64,000 bases of DNA. Origin: Phycisphaerales bacterium AB-hyl4 (GTDB taxonomy: Bacteria; Planctomycetota; Phycisphaerae; Phycisphaerales; Phycisphaeraceae). This document shows positions 8,502-16,559 of the stretch, piece after piece (position 1 is the first letter of the stretch; each line of letters opens with the position of its first letter). The stretch spans positions 56,170 to 120,169 of the forward strand of contig JBGUBD010000012.1 of assembly GCA_041821185.1 (NCBI GenBank). Direction: 5' to 3'. The position numbers and the translations under genes were made by a program. The notes below the pieces were generated by a model that was not told where the DNA came from, ran no database searches, and saw only the letters and a program-made list of their open reading frames with translations.

Positions 8502-9119
8502 GTGACTGCCTCAACCACCACGCCCGTTTCGCCATCCGAAGACCACGCCCTGTTCCTGTCGGTGATGCCGGTGATCTGCGCGTTGGCGCGCCGGCGCTTC
8601 GCCAATCTGCCCCTTGCCCTTCGCGATGACGCCGTGGCCGAGGCGGTCGCCACCGGTTTTCTCAGCTATTTGTCGCTGAGGCGGCGCGGCCGCATCGAGC
8701 AGGTCGCCACAGCCGGCTTCGTCCGCAACGCCGTGCGCGCTGTCGCCGGGGGTCGGCGCGTCGGCAGCAGCCAGGCCGGTATGGACGTGATGTCGCGCCT
8801 GGGACGTCGACGCCACGGCCGTTGCGTGGCCAGCCTCGACGGTATCGGCGACGACGAGGATGCGAGTCGAGCCAACTGGCTGCACGAAGCAGTGGCCGAT
8901 CGCCGCACGGCCGTCCCCGAGCAGGTCGCGGTGCGCATTGATGGTGGCCGCTGGCTGACCTCGCTTTCCAATCGCGACCGGCAGCTGGTCCAGGCGCTGG
9001 CCGCCGGGGAGAAGGCCTGCCACGTTGCCCGCCGCTTTGCGATCAGCCCCGGCCGCTTGAGCCAGCTTCGCCAGGCGTGGTCCCGACAGTGGCAGCAGTG
9101 CGTGGGCATCGCCGCATAA
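8502..9119 (+). CDS. sigma-factor-like helix-turn-helix protein
   Basis: 205 residues; GTG start with AAGGAG 7 bases upstream. The N-terminal part (ALARRRFANLPLALRDDAVAEAV and following) looks like a degenerate sigma region 2 helix bundle. The C-terminal ~40 residues (LSNRDRQLVQALAAGE, then HVARRFAISPGRLSQLRQAW) look like a sigma region 4 HTH. It may be a diverged sigma factor or a DNA-binding regulator encoded within the conjugation operon. I cannot tell whether it still binds RNA polymerase. Confidence 0.55.
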   Translation: MTASTTTPVSPSEDHALFLSVMPVICALARRRFANLPLALRDDAVAEAVATGFLSYLSLRRRGRIEQVATAGFVRNAVRAVAGGRRVGSSQAGMDVMSRLGRRRHGRCVASLDGIGDDEDASRANWLHEAVADRRTAVPEQVAVRIDGGRWLTSLSNRDRQLVQALAAGEKACHVARRFAISPGRLSQLRQAWSRQWQQCVGIAA

Positions 9120-9190
9120 ACGGCCAGTCTCGCCCGACCGCCCTGCTTCCAGTCGACCGTCCTTAATTACATGCATGAAGGAGCACACCG

Positions 9191-10300
9191 ATGGAGGTTC
9201 ACCTGCGACAGCGGTGGCGGGCGGCGCAGCGGATCATCGAACAGCTCACCGTCCTGCATCATCGGCGTCAGCACGAGCTGGACGAGCGGCTTGCTTATGC
9301 AGGCCAGCGCCTCGATGGCCTGCGGTCGCTCAGCCGCAAGCTGGCCCGTGCCCGCCAGCACGGGCTGCATGGGGCGCGACGCCGCGTCCAGCAGCAACTG
9401 CCCGTCACCGTGAACGAGCTGATGCACCTGCTCGGTGATGTGTCGTCGGTATTGAGCCGCAGCGCCGCCCCACCACCGATCCCGACAGTGCGACAACTGC
9501 TCGATGCGCTCGAGCAGCTCGATGACGAGTTCGGCGAGCTGACCCTCGACGACAAGTGCCGGTACATCTCGGTGACCACGGAGCCGATCGCCCTCGAAGG
9601 GGTGGAACTGGGCCGGTTCGAGATCCGGCTGTACCTCGATGATCTGTCGAGCCTGAGCGGCCCGCGTCCCTATGAAGTGCTCGCGCTGGATCCCAACCCG
9701 CCGGCGGGCGAAGACCACGTCACGCACCCCCACGTCTCGGATAACCACCTGTGCGAAGGCGAAGGCGCGTCGGCGATCCGCTTCGCCTTGGAACGCGGCG
9801 CATTAGGCGAGTTTTTCCTGCTCGTGCACGCAGCGCTGAACACCTACAACGCCGAATCGCCCTACGTGTCGCTGGATGCCTGGCATGGCGTGGCCTGTGC
9901 CGACTGCGGCGACCGCATCGACAGCGACGACGCGTACGCCTGTCACCGCTGCGGCGACGAGCTGTGCGGCAGTTGTGCCGGGCGCTGCGAATGCTGCGAT
10001 GAAGCGTTCTGCCCGAACTGCGGCGGCACGTGTGCCCAGTGCCACGAGCCCGCCTGCGAAAAGTGCCTGACCACCTGCCCCGGCTGCTGGCGAAGCATCT
10101 GCGCCGACTGCCTGGAACACGATGACCTGTGCCCGGCCTGCCGGGCCGAACAAGACGACGAGGAGTTACCCGATGAAGAACAAGACCCACTGCCGGCTGA
10201 AGGCGCACCGACGCCTGCCGGCTCCACCGCAGTCTTCCCCGCCGCGGCGGACGGCCCGCCGTCCCCGGCGCCACCGTCACCGGCGATCATCCCGACGTAA
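9191..10300 (+). CDS. E2-like (UBC fold) domain fused to RING-like cysteine-rich domain
   Basis: 369 residues, AAGGAG upstream. Residues 1-90 are helical and charged (coiled-coil-like). Residues ~115-232 match the E2 pattern: strands, then HPHV (179-182), and a candidate catalytic Cys188 in NHLCEGEG, about where E2 enzymes place theirs. Residues 236-318 contain about 21 cysteines in CxxC pairs (CADC, CHRC, CPNC, CAQC, CPGC, CPAC), consistent with tandem RING-like/treble-clef zinc sites. An E2 with its own E3-like module on one chain would pass a thioester-linked modifier to a target. The tail (320-369) is acidic then Pro/Ala-rich. Domain calls are from motif spacing; no search was run. Confidence 0.75.
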   Translation: MEVHLRQRWRAAQRIIEQLTVLHHRRQHELDERLAYAGQRLDGLRSLSRKLARARQHGLHGARRRVQQQLPVTVNELMHLLGDVSSVLSRSAAPPPIPTVRQLLDALEQLDDEFGELTLDDKCRYISVTTEPIALEGVELGRFEIRLYLDDLSSLSGPRPYEVLALDPNPPAGEDHVTHPHVSDNHLCEGEGASAIRFALERGALGEFFLLVHAALNTYNAESPYVSLDAWHGVACADCGDRIDSDDAYACHRCGDELCGSCAGRCECCDEAFCPNCGGTCAQCHEPACEKCLTTCPGCWRSICADCLEHDDLCPACRAEQDDEELPDEEQDPLPAEGAPTPAGSTAVFPAAADGPPSPAPPSPAIIPT

Positions 10301-10961
10301 GCCGGCGCTGCGTTTCACACCTTACGCCTGGAGCAAGTGGCGCTGCCTGCGCGACCTCGGCGAGACCGAGATCGCCTGTTTCGGCATCAGCAGCGAGCAT
10401 GACCCGCTGCTGATCGTTGACCTGGCAATGGTGAAGCAGACCGCCACGACCGTGACCGTCGCCTTCGACGATGAAGCCGTGGCCGACTACTTCGAGCAGC
10501 AACTCGACGCCGGCCTGTCGGTGGAGCGGTTCTTCCGCGTGTGGCTGCACACGCATCCCGGTCATAGCGCCGAGCCCAGCACCACCGACGAGGAGACGTT
10601 TACCCGCGTCTTCGGCGATTGCCACTGGGCGGTGATGGGCATCCTGGCTCGCGGGGGTCAGCGCTACGCCCGCCTGCGGTTCGGCGTGGGGCCCGGCGGT
10701 GAAGGCCGGATCCCCGTGAAGATCGACTTTGATGTCGACTTTCCCGCGGCGGATCGCCAGGCATGGCAGGCCGAGTACGCGCGGTGCGTGCAGCGTGTCC
10801 CGGATACGCTGGAGCCGGTGGGGTTCGATCCGCTATGGCTGGATGACCCGGACTGGCTCGAACGCTTCGTCATTCAGGACGAAGCGCTGGCGCTGATCGA
10901 GGCGCGGGCACTCGATCAACCGCGCACCGTTTCCGAGGGAGACCCGGCCGATGACATCTGA
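10173..10961 (+). CDS. JAMM/JAB-family metalloprotease, candidate deconjugase or modifier-processing enzyme
   Basis: Complete JAMM signature: an upstream Glu (GETEIACFG, E66), then H126-T-H128, seven residues, S136, two residues, D139. This is the zinc site of JAB/MPN+ deubiquitinases. In bacterial ubiquitin-like operons such enzymes trim the modifier tail or remove it from targets. ATG 10173 is preceded by GAGGAG at a good distance, which places the start inside the previous gene (128-base overlap). Residues ~10-43 are Arg/Pro-rich because they share DNA with the E2 gene's Pro/Ala tail. The catalytic domain would be kept if translation began a little later. Confidence 0.85.
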   Translation: MKNKTHCRLKAHRRLPAPPQSSPPRRTARRPRRHRHRRSSRRKPALRFTPYAWSKWRCLRDLGETEIACFGISSEHDPLLIVDLAMVKQTATTVTVAFDDEAVADYFEQQLDAGLSVERFFRVWLHTHPGHSAEPSTTDEETFTRVFGDCHWAVMGILARGGQRYARLRFGVGPGGEGRIPVKIDFDVDFPAADRQAWQAEYARCVQRVPDTLEPVGFDPLWLDDPDWLERFVIQDEALALIEARALDQPRTVSEGDPADDI

Positions 10962-11379
10962 TCCGCCGCCGGACCCGGGTCGGCACGATGCGGACGATTC
11001 GCCCGAGGTCAGTCGCGCCCAGATGATCGAAGACGGCCTGCTCATTGACCTCACCGACTGGGCCCGCCCCGTCGGCATCCCGATCCCCGTCGCCTGCACC
11101 GATCTTGTGTGGCTGACCTGGATCGCCCCACCGCCGGGCACCCGCGAAGTGGGCCAGAGCGAGCGGGGCCGGGGCCATGCGATCCTGCGCCGGCTCGCTC
11201 ATGTGATCCGCCGTCATGCCGACACGCCGCTGACGCGCATGCCCTTCAAGGTGCTGCTGCTCGCTTCGCCGCAGGTCGAGCGTCTGGCCGAGCTGGTGGC
11301 GCACGGCCATCTCGGCGATCCGCCGCAACGCGACCCGGTCATCACCCTTCAGTTGCCAGACGAACCGCAGCGCTGGTGA
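10951..11379 (+). CDS. DUF6573-family protein
   Basis: 142 residues; overlaps the end of the JAMM gene by 11 bases, so translational coupling is likely. After a variable N-terminus comes QMIEDGLLIDLTDWARPVGI, VACTDLVWLTW, a middle helix (ILRRLAHVIRRHA) and a C-terminal MPFKVLLLA...DPVITLQLP. I recognise this as the DUF6573 pattern found in mobile elements. No function is known. Its place between JAMM and E1 genes suggests a link with the same system, but that is inference. Confidence 0.65.
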   Translation: MTSDPPPDPGRHDADDSPEVSRAQMIEDGLLIDLTDWARPVGIPIPVACTDLVWLTWIAPPPGTREVGQSERGRGHAILRRLAHVIRRHADTPLTRMPFKVLLLASPQVERLAELVAHGHLGDPPQRDPVITLQLPDEPQRW

Positions 11380-11435
11380 CGCAAACGCGCCGGGCTTCGC
11401 CCGTTCAATCACCCCAACCCAAGGAGAACTTTCCC

Positions 11436-12131
11436 ATGGCAACCATTACCCCCAAGACCACTGCGCCCGCAACGGACCAACCTGACGACCGTGACCTGCG
11501 TCAACGCGAGCTGGTGCCGCCCGAAGCGCTGGCCGCCTGCCGCTGCACCATCATTGGCGTCGGAGCGATCGGCCGACAGGTCGCCCTTCAGCTGGCGGCG
11601 CTGGGCGTGGCTCACCTGCAGCTGGTCGATCCGGATCACGTCGAGCCGGTGAACCTCGCGGCGCAGGGCTACCGCGAAGTCGACGTCATGCAGCAGAAGG
11701 TGAACGCCACGGCCGCACTGTGCCGGCAGCTGCACAGCCGCCTGAGCATCGAGGCCGTGTCCGGGCGGTTCCGCCGCTCGCTGCCGGTGGAGCCGGTGGT
11801 GTTCGCGTGCGTCGATGCGATCGCCACCCGCCGGCAGGTGTACGAAGCGGTGCGGGGGAATGCGCGGCTGCTGGTCGACGGCCGCATGCACGGCGAGGTG
11901 ATCCGCGTGCTGGCCGCCGAACTGCCGGACCATCACGACCGCTACCGCGGCACGCTGTTCAATCCCGATCAGACGTACGCCGGCAGCTGTACGAGTCGGT
12001 CGACGATCTACGCCGCCAATCTCGCCGCAGCGCTGATGGTGGCGCAGCTGGCGCGTCACCTGCGCTGCCAGCCGGTCGAGCCGGACCAGACCCTGAACCT
12101 CTTTGCTGGCGAACTGACGACGACGCGCTGA
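11436..12131 (+). CDS. ThiF/E1-like adenylyltransferase
   Basis: 231 residues; AAGGAG then ATG 11436. The Rossmann nucleotide-binding loop GVGAIG is at 41-46, followed by the acidic turn LVDPDHVEPVNL (65-74) that is diagnostic of E1/ThiF/MoeB enzymes. There is a second conserved zone FACVDAIATR (123-132). C185 in YAGSCTSRSTIYAANL is the best candidate for the catalytic or zinc-free Cys. The protein is shorter than MoeB and lacks the C-terminal rhodanese and the large E1 inserts. It would adenylate the C-terminus of the ubiquitin-like protein at 8090 and hand it to the E2 at 9191. Confidence 0.85.
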   Translation: MATITPKTTAPATDQPDDRDLRQRELVPPEALAACRCTIIGVGAIGRQVALQLAALGVAHLQLVDPDHVEPVNLAAQGYREVDVMQQKVNATAALCRQLHSRLSIEAVSGRFRRSLPVEPVVFACVDAIATRRQVYEAVRGNARLLVDGRMHGEVIRVLAAELPDHHDRYRGTLFNPDQTYAGSCTSRSTIYAANLAAALMVAQLARHLRCQPVEPDQTLNLFAGELTTTR

Positions 12132-12255
12132 ATCGAAGCCAACGCACTGGCTGTCGCTCGACTCACGCCCCGCTTTCCCAATCGTGGCGTGGCGCGGGCG
12201 GTGGCCTGCGTCATGCCGGTTTCCTGTTCACCCTCCGATTCAAGGAGTGTTTGTC

Positions 12256-12456
12256 ATGACCGTCATCCCCGCTTCCCGCCTGCAACCGTCTGATCTGCGC
12301 CGGCTCGGCTGTGACCTCGTCGACCAGGTGCGCGACGAGCATCAAGTGTGCCACCACCCGGTCGACCGTTCACTGGCCGTGCATGGCGAGCAGCTGTCCG
12401 ACGAAGACCTCGCCGCCCTCGACGCCGCCACGAACAGCGAGCATGTCGCGTCGTAG
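12256..12456 (+). CDS. small hypothetical protein of the conjugation operon
   Basis: 66 residues with AAGGAG upstream of ATG 12256. It contains LQPSDLRRLGCDLVDQVRDE and LSDEDLAALDA. I do not recognise a family. The two HC-type residues (CHH) could bind metal but this is weak. It follows E1 and precedes a hairpin. Confidence 0.5.
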   Translation: MTVIPASRLQPSDLRRLGCDLVDQVRDEHQVCHHPVDRSLAVHGEQLSDEDLAALDAATNSEHVAS

Positions 12457-12491
12457 GCCCGGCTGATCAAGCATCGATTGCATGAATCGTC

Positions 12492-12535
12492 GCGGGCTCT
12501 GCCCCACCGCCACGGGAGGCGGTGGGGCAACCCGC
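12492..12535 (+). terminator. strong hairpin in the leader of the DUF1257 gene
   Basis: Perfect 11-bp stem 12501-12511 / 12518-12528 (GCCCCACCGCC and its complement) with outer GCGGG/CCCGC pairing, followed by TTTCG. It may be a partial terminator, or a processing site separating the E1 half of the operon from the Ycf46/Ycf35-like half. Confidence 0.5.
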
Positions 12536-12590
12536 TTTCGATGCGGTGTGTACCGGAAGAAATTTTGCGCCTGATGGAGACCCATCGACT

Positions 12591-12962
12591 ATGTCCCACA
12601 TCGTGACCATCAAGACACAGGTGCGTGATCCTGCGGCCCTGGCCGCGGCGTGCCGGAGGCTGAACCTCGCCGAGCCGGTCCGCGGAAACGCGAAGCTCTT
12701 CGCCAGCGAGGCCGAGGGATTGATCTTGCATCTTCCTGACTGGCGTTACCCCGTCGTCGCCCAGCCACAGACGGGGGAACTGAAGTACGACAACTACAAC
12801 GGCGCATGGGGGGAGCAAGCCCAGCTCGATCGCCTGCTTCAGGCCTACGCCGTGGAAAAGGCGCGGCTCGAAGCGCGGAAAGCCGGCCACAGCGTGCTGG
12901 AGCAGCCGCTGCCCGATGGCTCGATCCGCCTGCAGATCCAAATGGGAGGAGGTTCTGGATGA
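12591..12962 (+). CDS. DUF1257 (Ycf35-like) protein
   Basis: 123 residues starting MSHIVTIKTQVRDPAAL, the classic opening of DUF1257/Ycf35, with the conserved core LHLPDWRYPVV, YDNYNGAWG, LDRLLQAYAVEKAR and a final LPDGSIRLQI. Ycf35 homologues occur in plastids, cyanobacteria and mobile elements without an established function. DUF1257, DUF2997 and a Ycf46-like AAA ATPase recur as neighbours, as they do here. The stop overlaps the next start by ATGA. Confidence 0.85.
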   Translation: MSHIVTIKTQVRDPAALAAACRRLNLAEPVRGNAKLFASEAEGLILHLPDWRYPVVAQPQTGELKYDNYNGAWGEQAQLDRLLQAYAVEKARLEARKAGHSVLEQPLPDGSIRLQIQMGGGSG

Positions 12963-13168
12963 CCTCAGCTTCGCGCATCATCGAGATCACCGTGAGTTCC
13001 ACCGGTCAGACGAAGCTGGAAACCCGCGGCTTTGCCGGCCCTTCGTGCCGGGACGCCAGCCGCAACATCGAGCGGGCGCTGGGCCTGGTCGAATCGGATC
13101 AGCCCACCGCAGAGATGCACCAGAGCCAGCATCACTCGCAACAGATCGACCAGCAAAGCAGCACATAA
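12959..13168 (+). CDS. DUF2997-family small protein
   Basis: 69 residues. Starts at the ATGA overlap with DUF1257 and has GGGAGGAGG just upstream. The core IIEITVSSTGQTKLETRGF, then GPSC and an E-x-ALG helix, is the DUF2997 pattern. The C-terminal 20 residues are His/Gln-rich. Likely a partner of DUF1257; its molecular role is unknown. Confidence 0.75.
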   Translation: MTSASRIIEITVSSTGQTKLETRGFAGPSCRDASRNIERALGLVESDQPTAEMHQSQHHSQQIDQQSST

Positions 13169-13229
13169 GCTTCCGCCGCTTGTCTCGTTCGGCTTCTATC
13201 CATCCGCATCTATATAAAGGAATACCATC

Positions 13230-14759
13230 ATGACGCTCATCGAAAAGCTGCGCGAGTACATCGCCGCGGCCTTCACCGGGCTCTGGATCCAGACCCACGA
13301 ACACGAGGACGCCCTGGCCGAGATCGCCCGACTCTGCAAAGACAACCAATGGACATTGGCCCACTGGGACATCGACCGCGGCCTGCAGGTGCCCGGCGGC
13401 ACGGCAGATTCGGAAGATCCCGGCAACACGATCTCTGGCAGCGCCGCCGGCGATCCGTTGGCCGCCATTCGAGCGCTGGGCACCTTGTCTTCCCCGGCGC
13501 AGCCGGAAACCTCCACACTGCTGGTGATGAGCAACCTGCATCGCCTGCTGGGCAGTGCCGAGGTCGTGCAGGCGCTGGCGCACCAGCTGGTGCAGGGCAA
13601 GCAGCAGCGCACGTTCATCGTGGTGCTCGCGCCGGTGGTCAACATCCCGCTGGAGCTGGAGAAGCTGTTTGTTGTGATCGAACACGACCTGCCGGGGCGC
13701 GAGCAGCTCAAACAGATTGCCGAGGGCGTGGCCACCGAGGCAGGCGAACTGCCCGAAGGCGATGACCTCGATCGCGTGCTCGACGCCGCCGCCGGGCTCA
13801 CGCGCCTGGAAGCCGAAGGCGCGTTCGCCCTCTCGCTCGTGCGAGAAGGCAAGGTCGAGCCCGAGGCGATCTGGGAACTCAAGACGCAGACCCTGAAAAA
13901 GAGCGGCCTGCTCAACCTGCACCGGGGACACGAGCGTTTCGCCGATCTCGGTGGGCTGACGGCGCTCAAGCAGTTCTGTCTCAAGGCGCTGAACCGTGCC
14001 TCGGACGCGACGGTGCGGGCGCGGGGGCTGCTGCTGCTGGGCATCCCGGGCAGTGGGAAAAGTGCGTTTGCCAAAGCCCTCGGCCGCGAAACCGGCCGCC
14101 CCACGCTCACGCTGGACATCGGCGCACTGATGGGCTCGCTGGTCGGGCAAACGGAAGGGAATTTACGGCGGGCGCTGGCGACGCTGGACGCCATGTCCCC
14201 GTGCATCGCCTTTGCGGACGAGATCGAAAAAGCGCTCGCCGGCACCGCCAGCAGCGGGCAGACCGACTCGGGCGTCTCCGCCCGCCTGTTCGGCTCGCTG
14301 CTGACCTGGCTGAATGACCATACCAGTGACGTGTTCTTCATCGCCACGTGCAATGACATCTCCAAGCTGCCGCCGGAGTTTTCGCGCAGCGAACGCTTCG
14401 ATGGCATCTTCTTCCTCGACCTGCCCGGCCGCGAACAGAAGGATGCGATCTGGCACCTCTACCAGACGATGTTCGAGTTGTCGGAGCACGAACGGCCTGA
14501 GGATACGAACTGGACCGGAGCGGAGATCAAGGCCTGTTGCCGGCTCGCCCGATTGCTCGACATGCCGCTGCATGAAGCCGCCGAGCATGTCGTGCCCGTG
14601 GCGGTGACGGCGCACGAGAACGTCCAGCAGTTGCGCAGCTGGGCGGCCGGGCGCTGCCTCGATGCCGAGCAGTCGGGGATCTACCAGGTGCAGCGCACGC
14701 AACGTTCGGCTTCGACGAAACGATCCAGCCGGCGCGTCGCCCGACCCAGCGACAACTGA
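13230..14759 (+). CDS. Ycf46-like AAA ATPase
   Basis: 509 residues. The N-terminal ~230 residues match the Ycf46 N-domain (L-IQTHE-x-E, HWDIDRGL, LLVMSNLHRLL, then VLAPVVNIPLELEKLFVVIEHDLP). The AAA module has Walker A GIPGSGKS (271-278) and Walker B AFADEIEKAL (D330/E331). It also has a sensor-like ATCND and an arginine-finger region SERFDGIFFLDLPGR. Such ATPases remodel or unfold protein partners. In this operon it could act on modified proteins or on the DUF1257/DUF2997 pair. The last ~25 residues are Ser/Arg-rich. Confidence 0.85.
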   Translation: MTLIEKLREYIAAAFTGLWIQTHEHEDALAEIARLCKDNQWTLAHWDIDRGLQVPGGTADSEDPGNTISGSAAGDPLAAIRALGTLSSPAQPETSTLLVMSNLHRLLGSAEVVQALAHQLVQGKQQRTFIVVLAPVVNIPLELEKLFVVIEHDLPGREQLKQIAEGVATEAGELPEGDDLDRVLDAAAGLTRLEAEGAFALSLVREGKVEPEAIWELKTQTLKKSGLLNLHRGHERFADLGGLTALKQFCLKALNRASDATVRARGLLLLGIPGSGKSAFAKALGRETGRPTLTLDIGALMGSLVGQTEGNLRRALATLDAMSPCIAFADEIEKALAGTASSGQTDSGVSARLFGSLLTWLNDHTSDVFFIATCNDISKLPPEFSRSERFDGIFFLDLPGREQKDAIWHLYQTMFELSEHERPEDTNWTGAEIKACCRLARLLDMPLHEAAEHVVPVAVTAHENVQQLRSWAAGRCLDAEQSGIYQVQRTQRSASTKRSSRRVARPSDN

Positions 14760-14833
14760 CGGATTCACGCTTCGCGTGGGCAGGCATTCGTCCTGTCTTT
14801 CCCATTCACCACGAACATCAAGGAGAATCGACC

Positions 14834-15865
14834 ATGACCACACTGGCCGTCGGCAACGGTACGCGCGCCGCGGCGCGTTCACCAGCGAATAGCGCCCCTG
14901 CCGCTACGGACAATCAACCCGGCGCGCACTCCGGACCATCCCACGAGCTCCGCCATGCCTTCACCGCCGTGCGTCTGAGCCTGCGCTGGCTGGGCGTGCG
15001 CAAAACGCTCAGCGGCGATCAGAAACAGCAGGCCGCCGATCCGTTCGGCGCGGAGGGCCAGTACCTCAGCGCCGCAAAAAAACTGCTGGACACCAAGCAC
15101 CCGGCCTACAAGGCGGTCACCGCCGTGCGCGGCCGGGCCGTGAGCTACTGGAAAGGCACGAGCGTGCCGTATCCCGAGCCGGGGCTGCGGCTGATCCGGC
15201 GCAGTGACATCGAACGGTTCAACCAGCAGATGAGGCAGCTGCGCGAAGAGCTCAACGAATCGGTGACGGCGCTCGACCGCGCCTATGGCGAACTGCGTGA
15301 GCATGCCAAAGATCGCCTCGGTCGGTTGTATGACCCAGGCGACTATCCGGCCTCGCTCGCCGGCCTGTTCGCCATTGAATGGGACTTCCCCAGCGTCGAG
15401 CCGCCAAGCTATCTCCAGCAGCTGAACCCCGAGCTGTTCGAGCAGGAGCGCCAGCGCGTCGCGGCCCGTTTCGACGAAGCGGTGCAGCTGGCTGAGCAGG
15501 CGTTCACCGAAGAATTCGGCAAACTGGTCAACCATCTCACCGAGCGGTTGGAAGGCGACGCCGACGGAAAACCGAAGATCTTTCGCGACTCGGCAGTGGG
15601 CAACCTGCACACGTTCTTCGACCGCTTCCGCCAGCTCAATGTCCACTCGAACGAGCAGCTCGATCAACTCGTCGAGCAGGCCCAGCAGGTGGTGCGCGGC
15701 GTGGCCCCGAATCGGCTGCGCACCAGCGAGCCGCTGCGCCAGCGCGTGGCGAAGCAGTTGCAGCAGGTGCAGGGTTCGCTGGAGGATTTGCTGGTGGATC
15801 GGCCGCGCCGGCGCATCCTGCGGCCCGGCGGGTCGGCGGCGTCCTCGGCGAAGGAGGAGCCATGA
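14834..15865 (+). CDS. coiled-coil protein, DUF3150-like
   Basis: 343 residues; AAGGAG upstream. After a disordered N-terminus, residues ~45-120 (LRWLGVRKTLSGDQ, LSAAKKLLDTKHPAYKAV, then GRAVSYWKGTSVPYPEPGLRLI) are followed by long helices rich in Glu/Gln/Arg. The layout recalls DUF3150 proteins of phages and plasmids, which occur beside AAA ATPases; the assignment is tentative. It directly follows the Ycf46-like gene and overlaps the next start by ATGA. Confidence 0.5.
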   Translation: MTTLAVGNGTRAAARSPANSAPAATDNQPGAHSGPSHELRHAFTAVRLSLRWLGVRKTLSGDQKQQAADPFGAEGQYLSAAKKLLDTKHPAYKAVTAVRGRAVSYWKGTSVPYPEPGLRLIRRSDIERFNQQMRQLREELNESVTALDRAYGELREHAKDRLGRLYDPGDYPASLAGLFAIEWDFPSVEPPSYLQQLNPELFEQERQRVAARFDEAVQLAEQAFTEEFGKLVNHLTERLEGDADGKPKIFRDSAVGNLHTFFDRFRQLNVHSNEQLDQLVEQAQQVVRGVAPNRLRTSEPLRQRVAKQLQQVQGSLEDLLVDRPRRRILRPGGSAASSAKEEP

Positions 15866-16140
15866 AACAACTCACCCTGATCATTGGCCCCGGCGGCGCG
15901 GTAACCACGCTCTACGACGAGCGACTCGACCTGCACCGGCTCGGTTCGATGCAGGTCCGCCGCGCCGGGCACGTGGAACCCGTCGACGTCGCCCGACCGG
16001 GCGCGCCGACGGGGTGGCGCGTCAGCCTCGCGCCGGTGAAGGGGCCGACGTTCGGCCCCTTTGCCAGCCGCAGCGCGGCGCTGGCGGCCGAACGCGGCTG
16101 GCTGGAGCGCCACCTGCCCGAGCTGGCTGCCGACACGTAG
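15862..16140 (+). CDS. small conserved-looking hypothetical protein
   Basis: 92 residues; AAGGAGG precedes an ATGA-overlap start. The sequence has beta-rich repeats (LIIGPGGAVTTLYDERLDL, RRAGHVEPV) and a C-terminal helix (SAALAAERGWLERHLPEL). I do not recognise the family; small proteins of this kind occur on planctomycete mobile regions. It is probably cotranscribed with its neighbours. Confidence 0.6.
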   Translation: MKQLTLIIGPGGAVTTLYDERLDLHRLGSMQVRRAGHVEPVDVARPGAPTGWRVSLAPVKGPTFGPFASRSAALAAERGWLERHLPELAADT

Positions 16141-16209
16141 CCCGCCGCAGTTCGGCGTCACGTTCCCCTATCGAATCGTTCAACCCTTCCGTTCAAGGAG
16201 ATCTCACCC

Positions 16210-16503
16210 ATGCAACAATTCTTCCGATCGCTGATGTCCCTGCTCGTGGGACTGGCCCTGTGCCTGTTCGGCCTGTTCCAGGGCGTGCAGCTGCTGCCGA
16301 CCGCCCCCGTGTGGCAGACGGTGCTGCTTGCCGCCCCGCACCTGGCCGGCGTGTTGCTGTTTGGCCTGTGCCTGATCGCGGTGGTCGTCGGCCTGGTGAT
16401 GCTCGTCCGCAGTGCCCGCACGCTCTGGATGAGTGGCGTGCGAGGCCATCGCCATCACGAACCGGCGCTGCCCTACGGGCACGAGCCCGATCACTGGCAG
16501 TAA
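16210..16503 (+). CDS. small inner-membrane protein, two transmembrane helices
   Basis: 97 residues; AAGGAG before ATG 16210. Hydrophobic spans at ~10-35 (LVGLALCLFGLFQGVQLL) and ~40-65 (VLLAAPHLAGVLLFGLCLIA). A His-rich tail follows (RGHRHHEPALPYGHEPDH). First of three membrane-associated genes at the operon end. Confidence 0.6.
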   Translation: MQQFFRSLMSLLVGLALCLFGLFQGVQLLPTAPVWQTVLLAAPHLAGVLLFGLCLIAVVVGLVMLVRSARTLWMSGVRGHRHHEPALPYGHEPDHWQ

Positions 16504-16559
16504 ATCAGGGTCTGACTTCGACTCTGCTTCAACTACTACTGACCCAACAAGGAAGGCTT

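Noticed and set aside
8090-14759. Assignment to the PRTRC plasmid system
   Set aside because: PRTRC also has a ThiF protein, but its ParB-like and other core parts are not seen; the E2-RING and JAMM genes point to a ubiquitin-like system instead.
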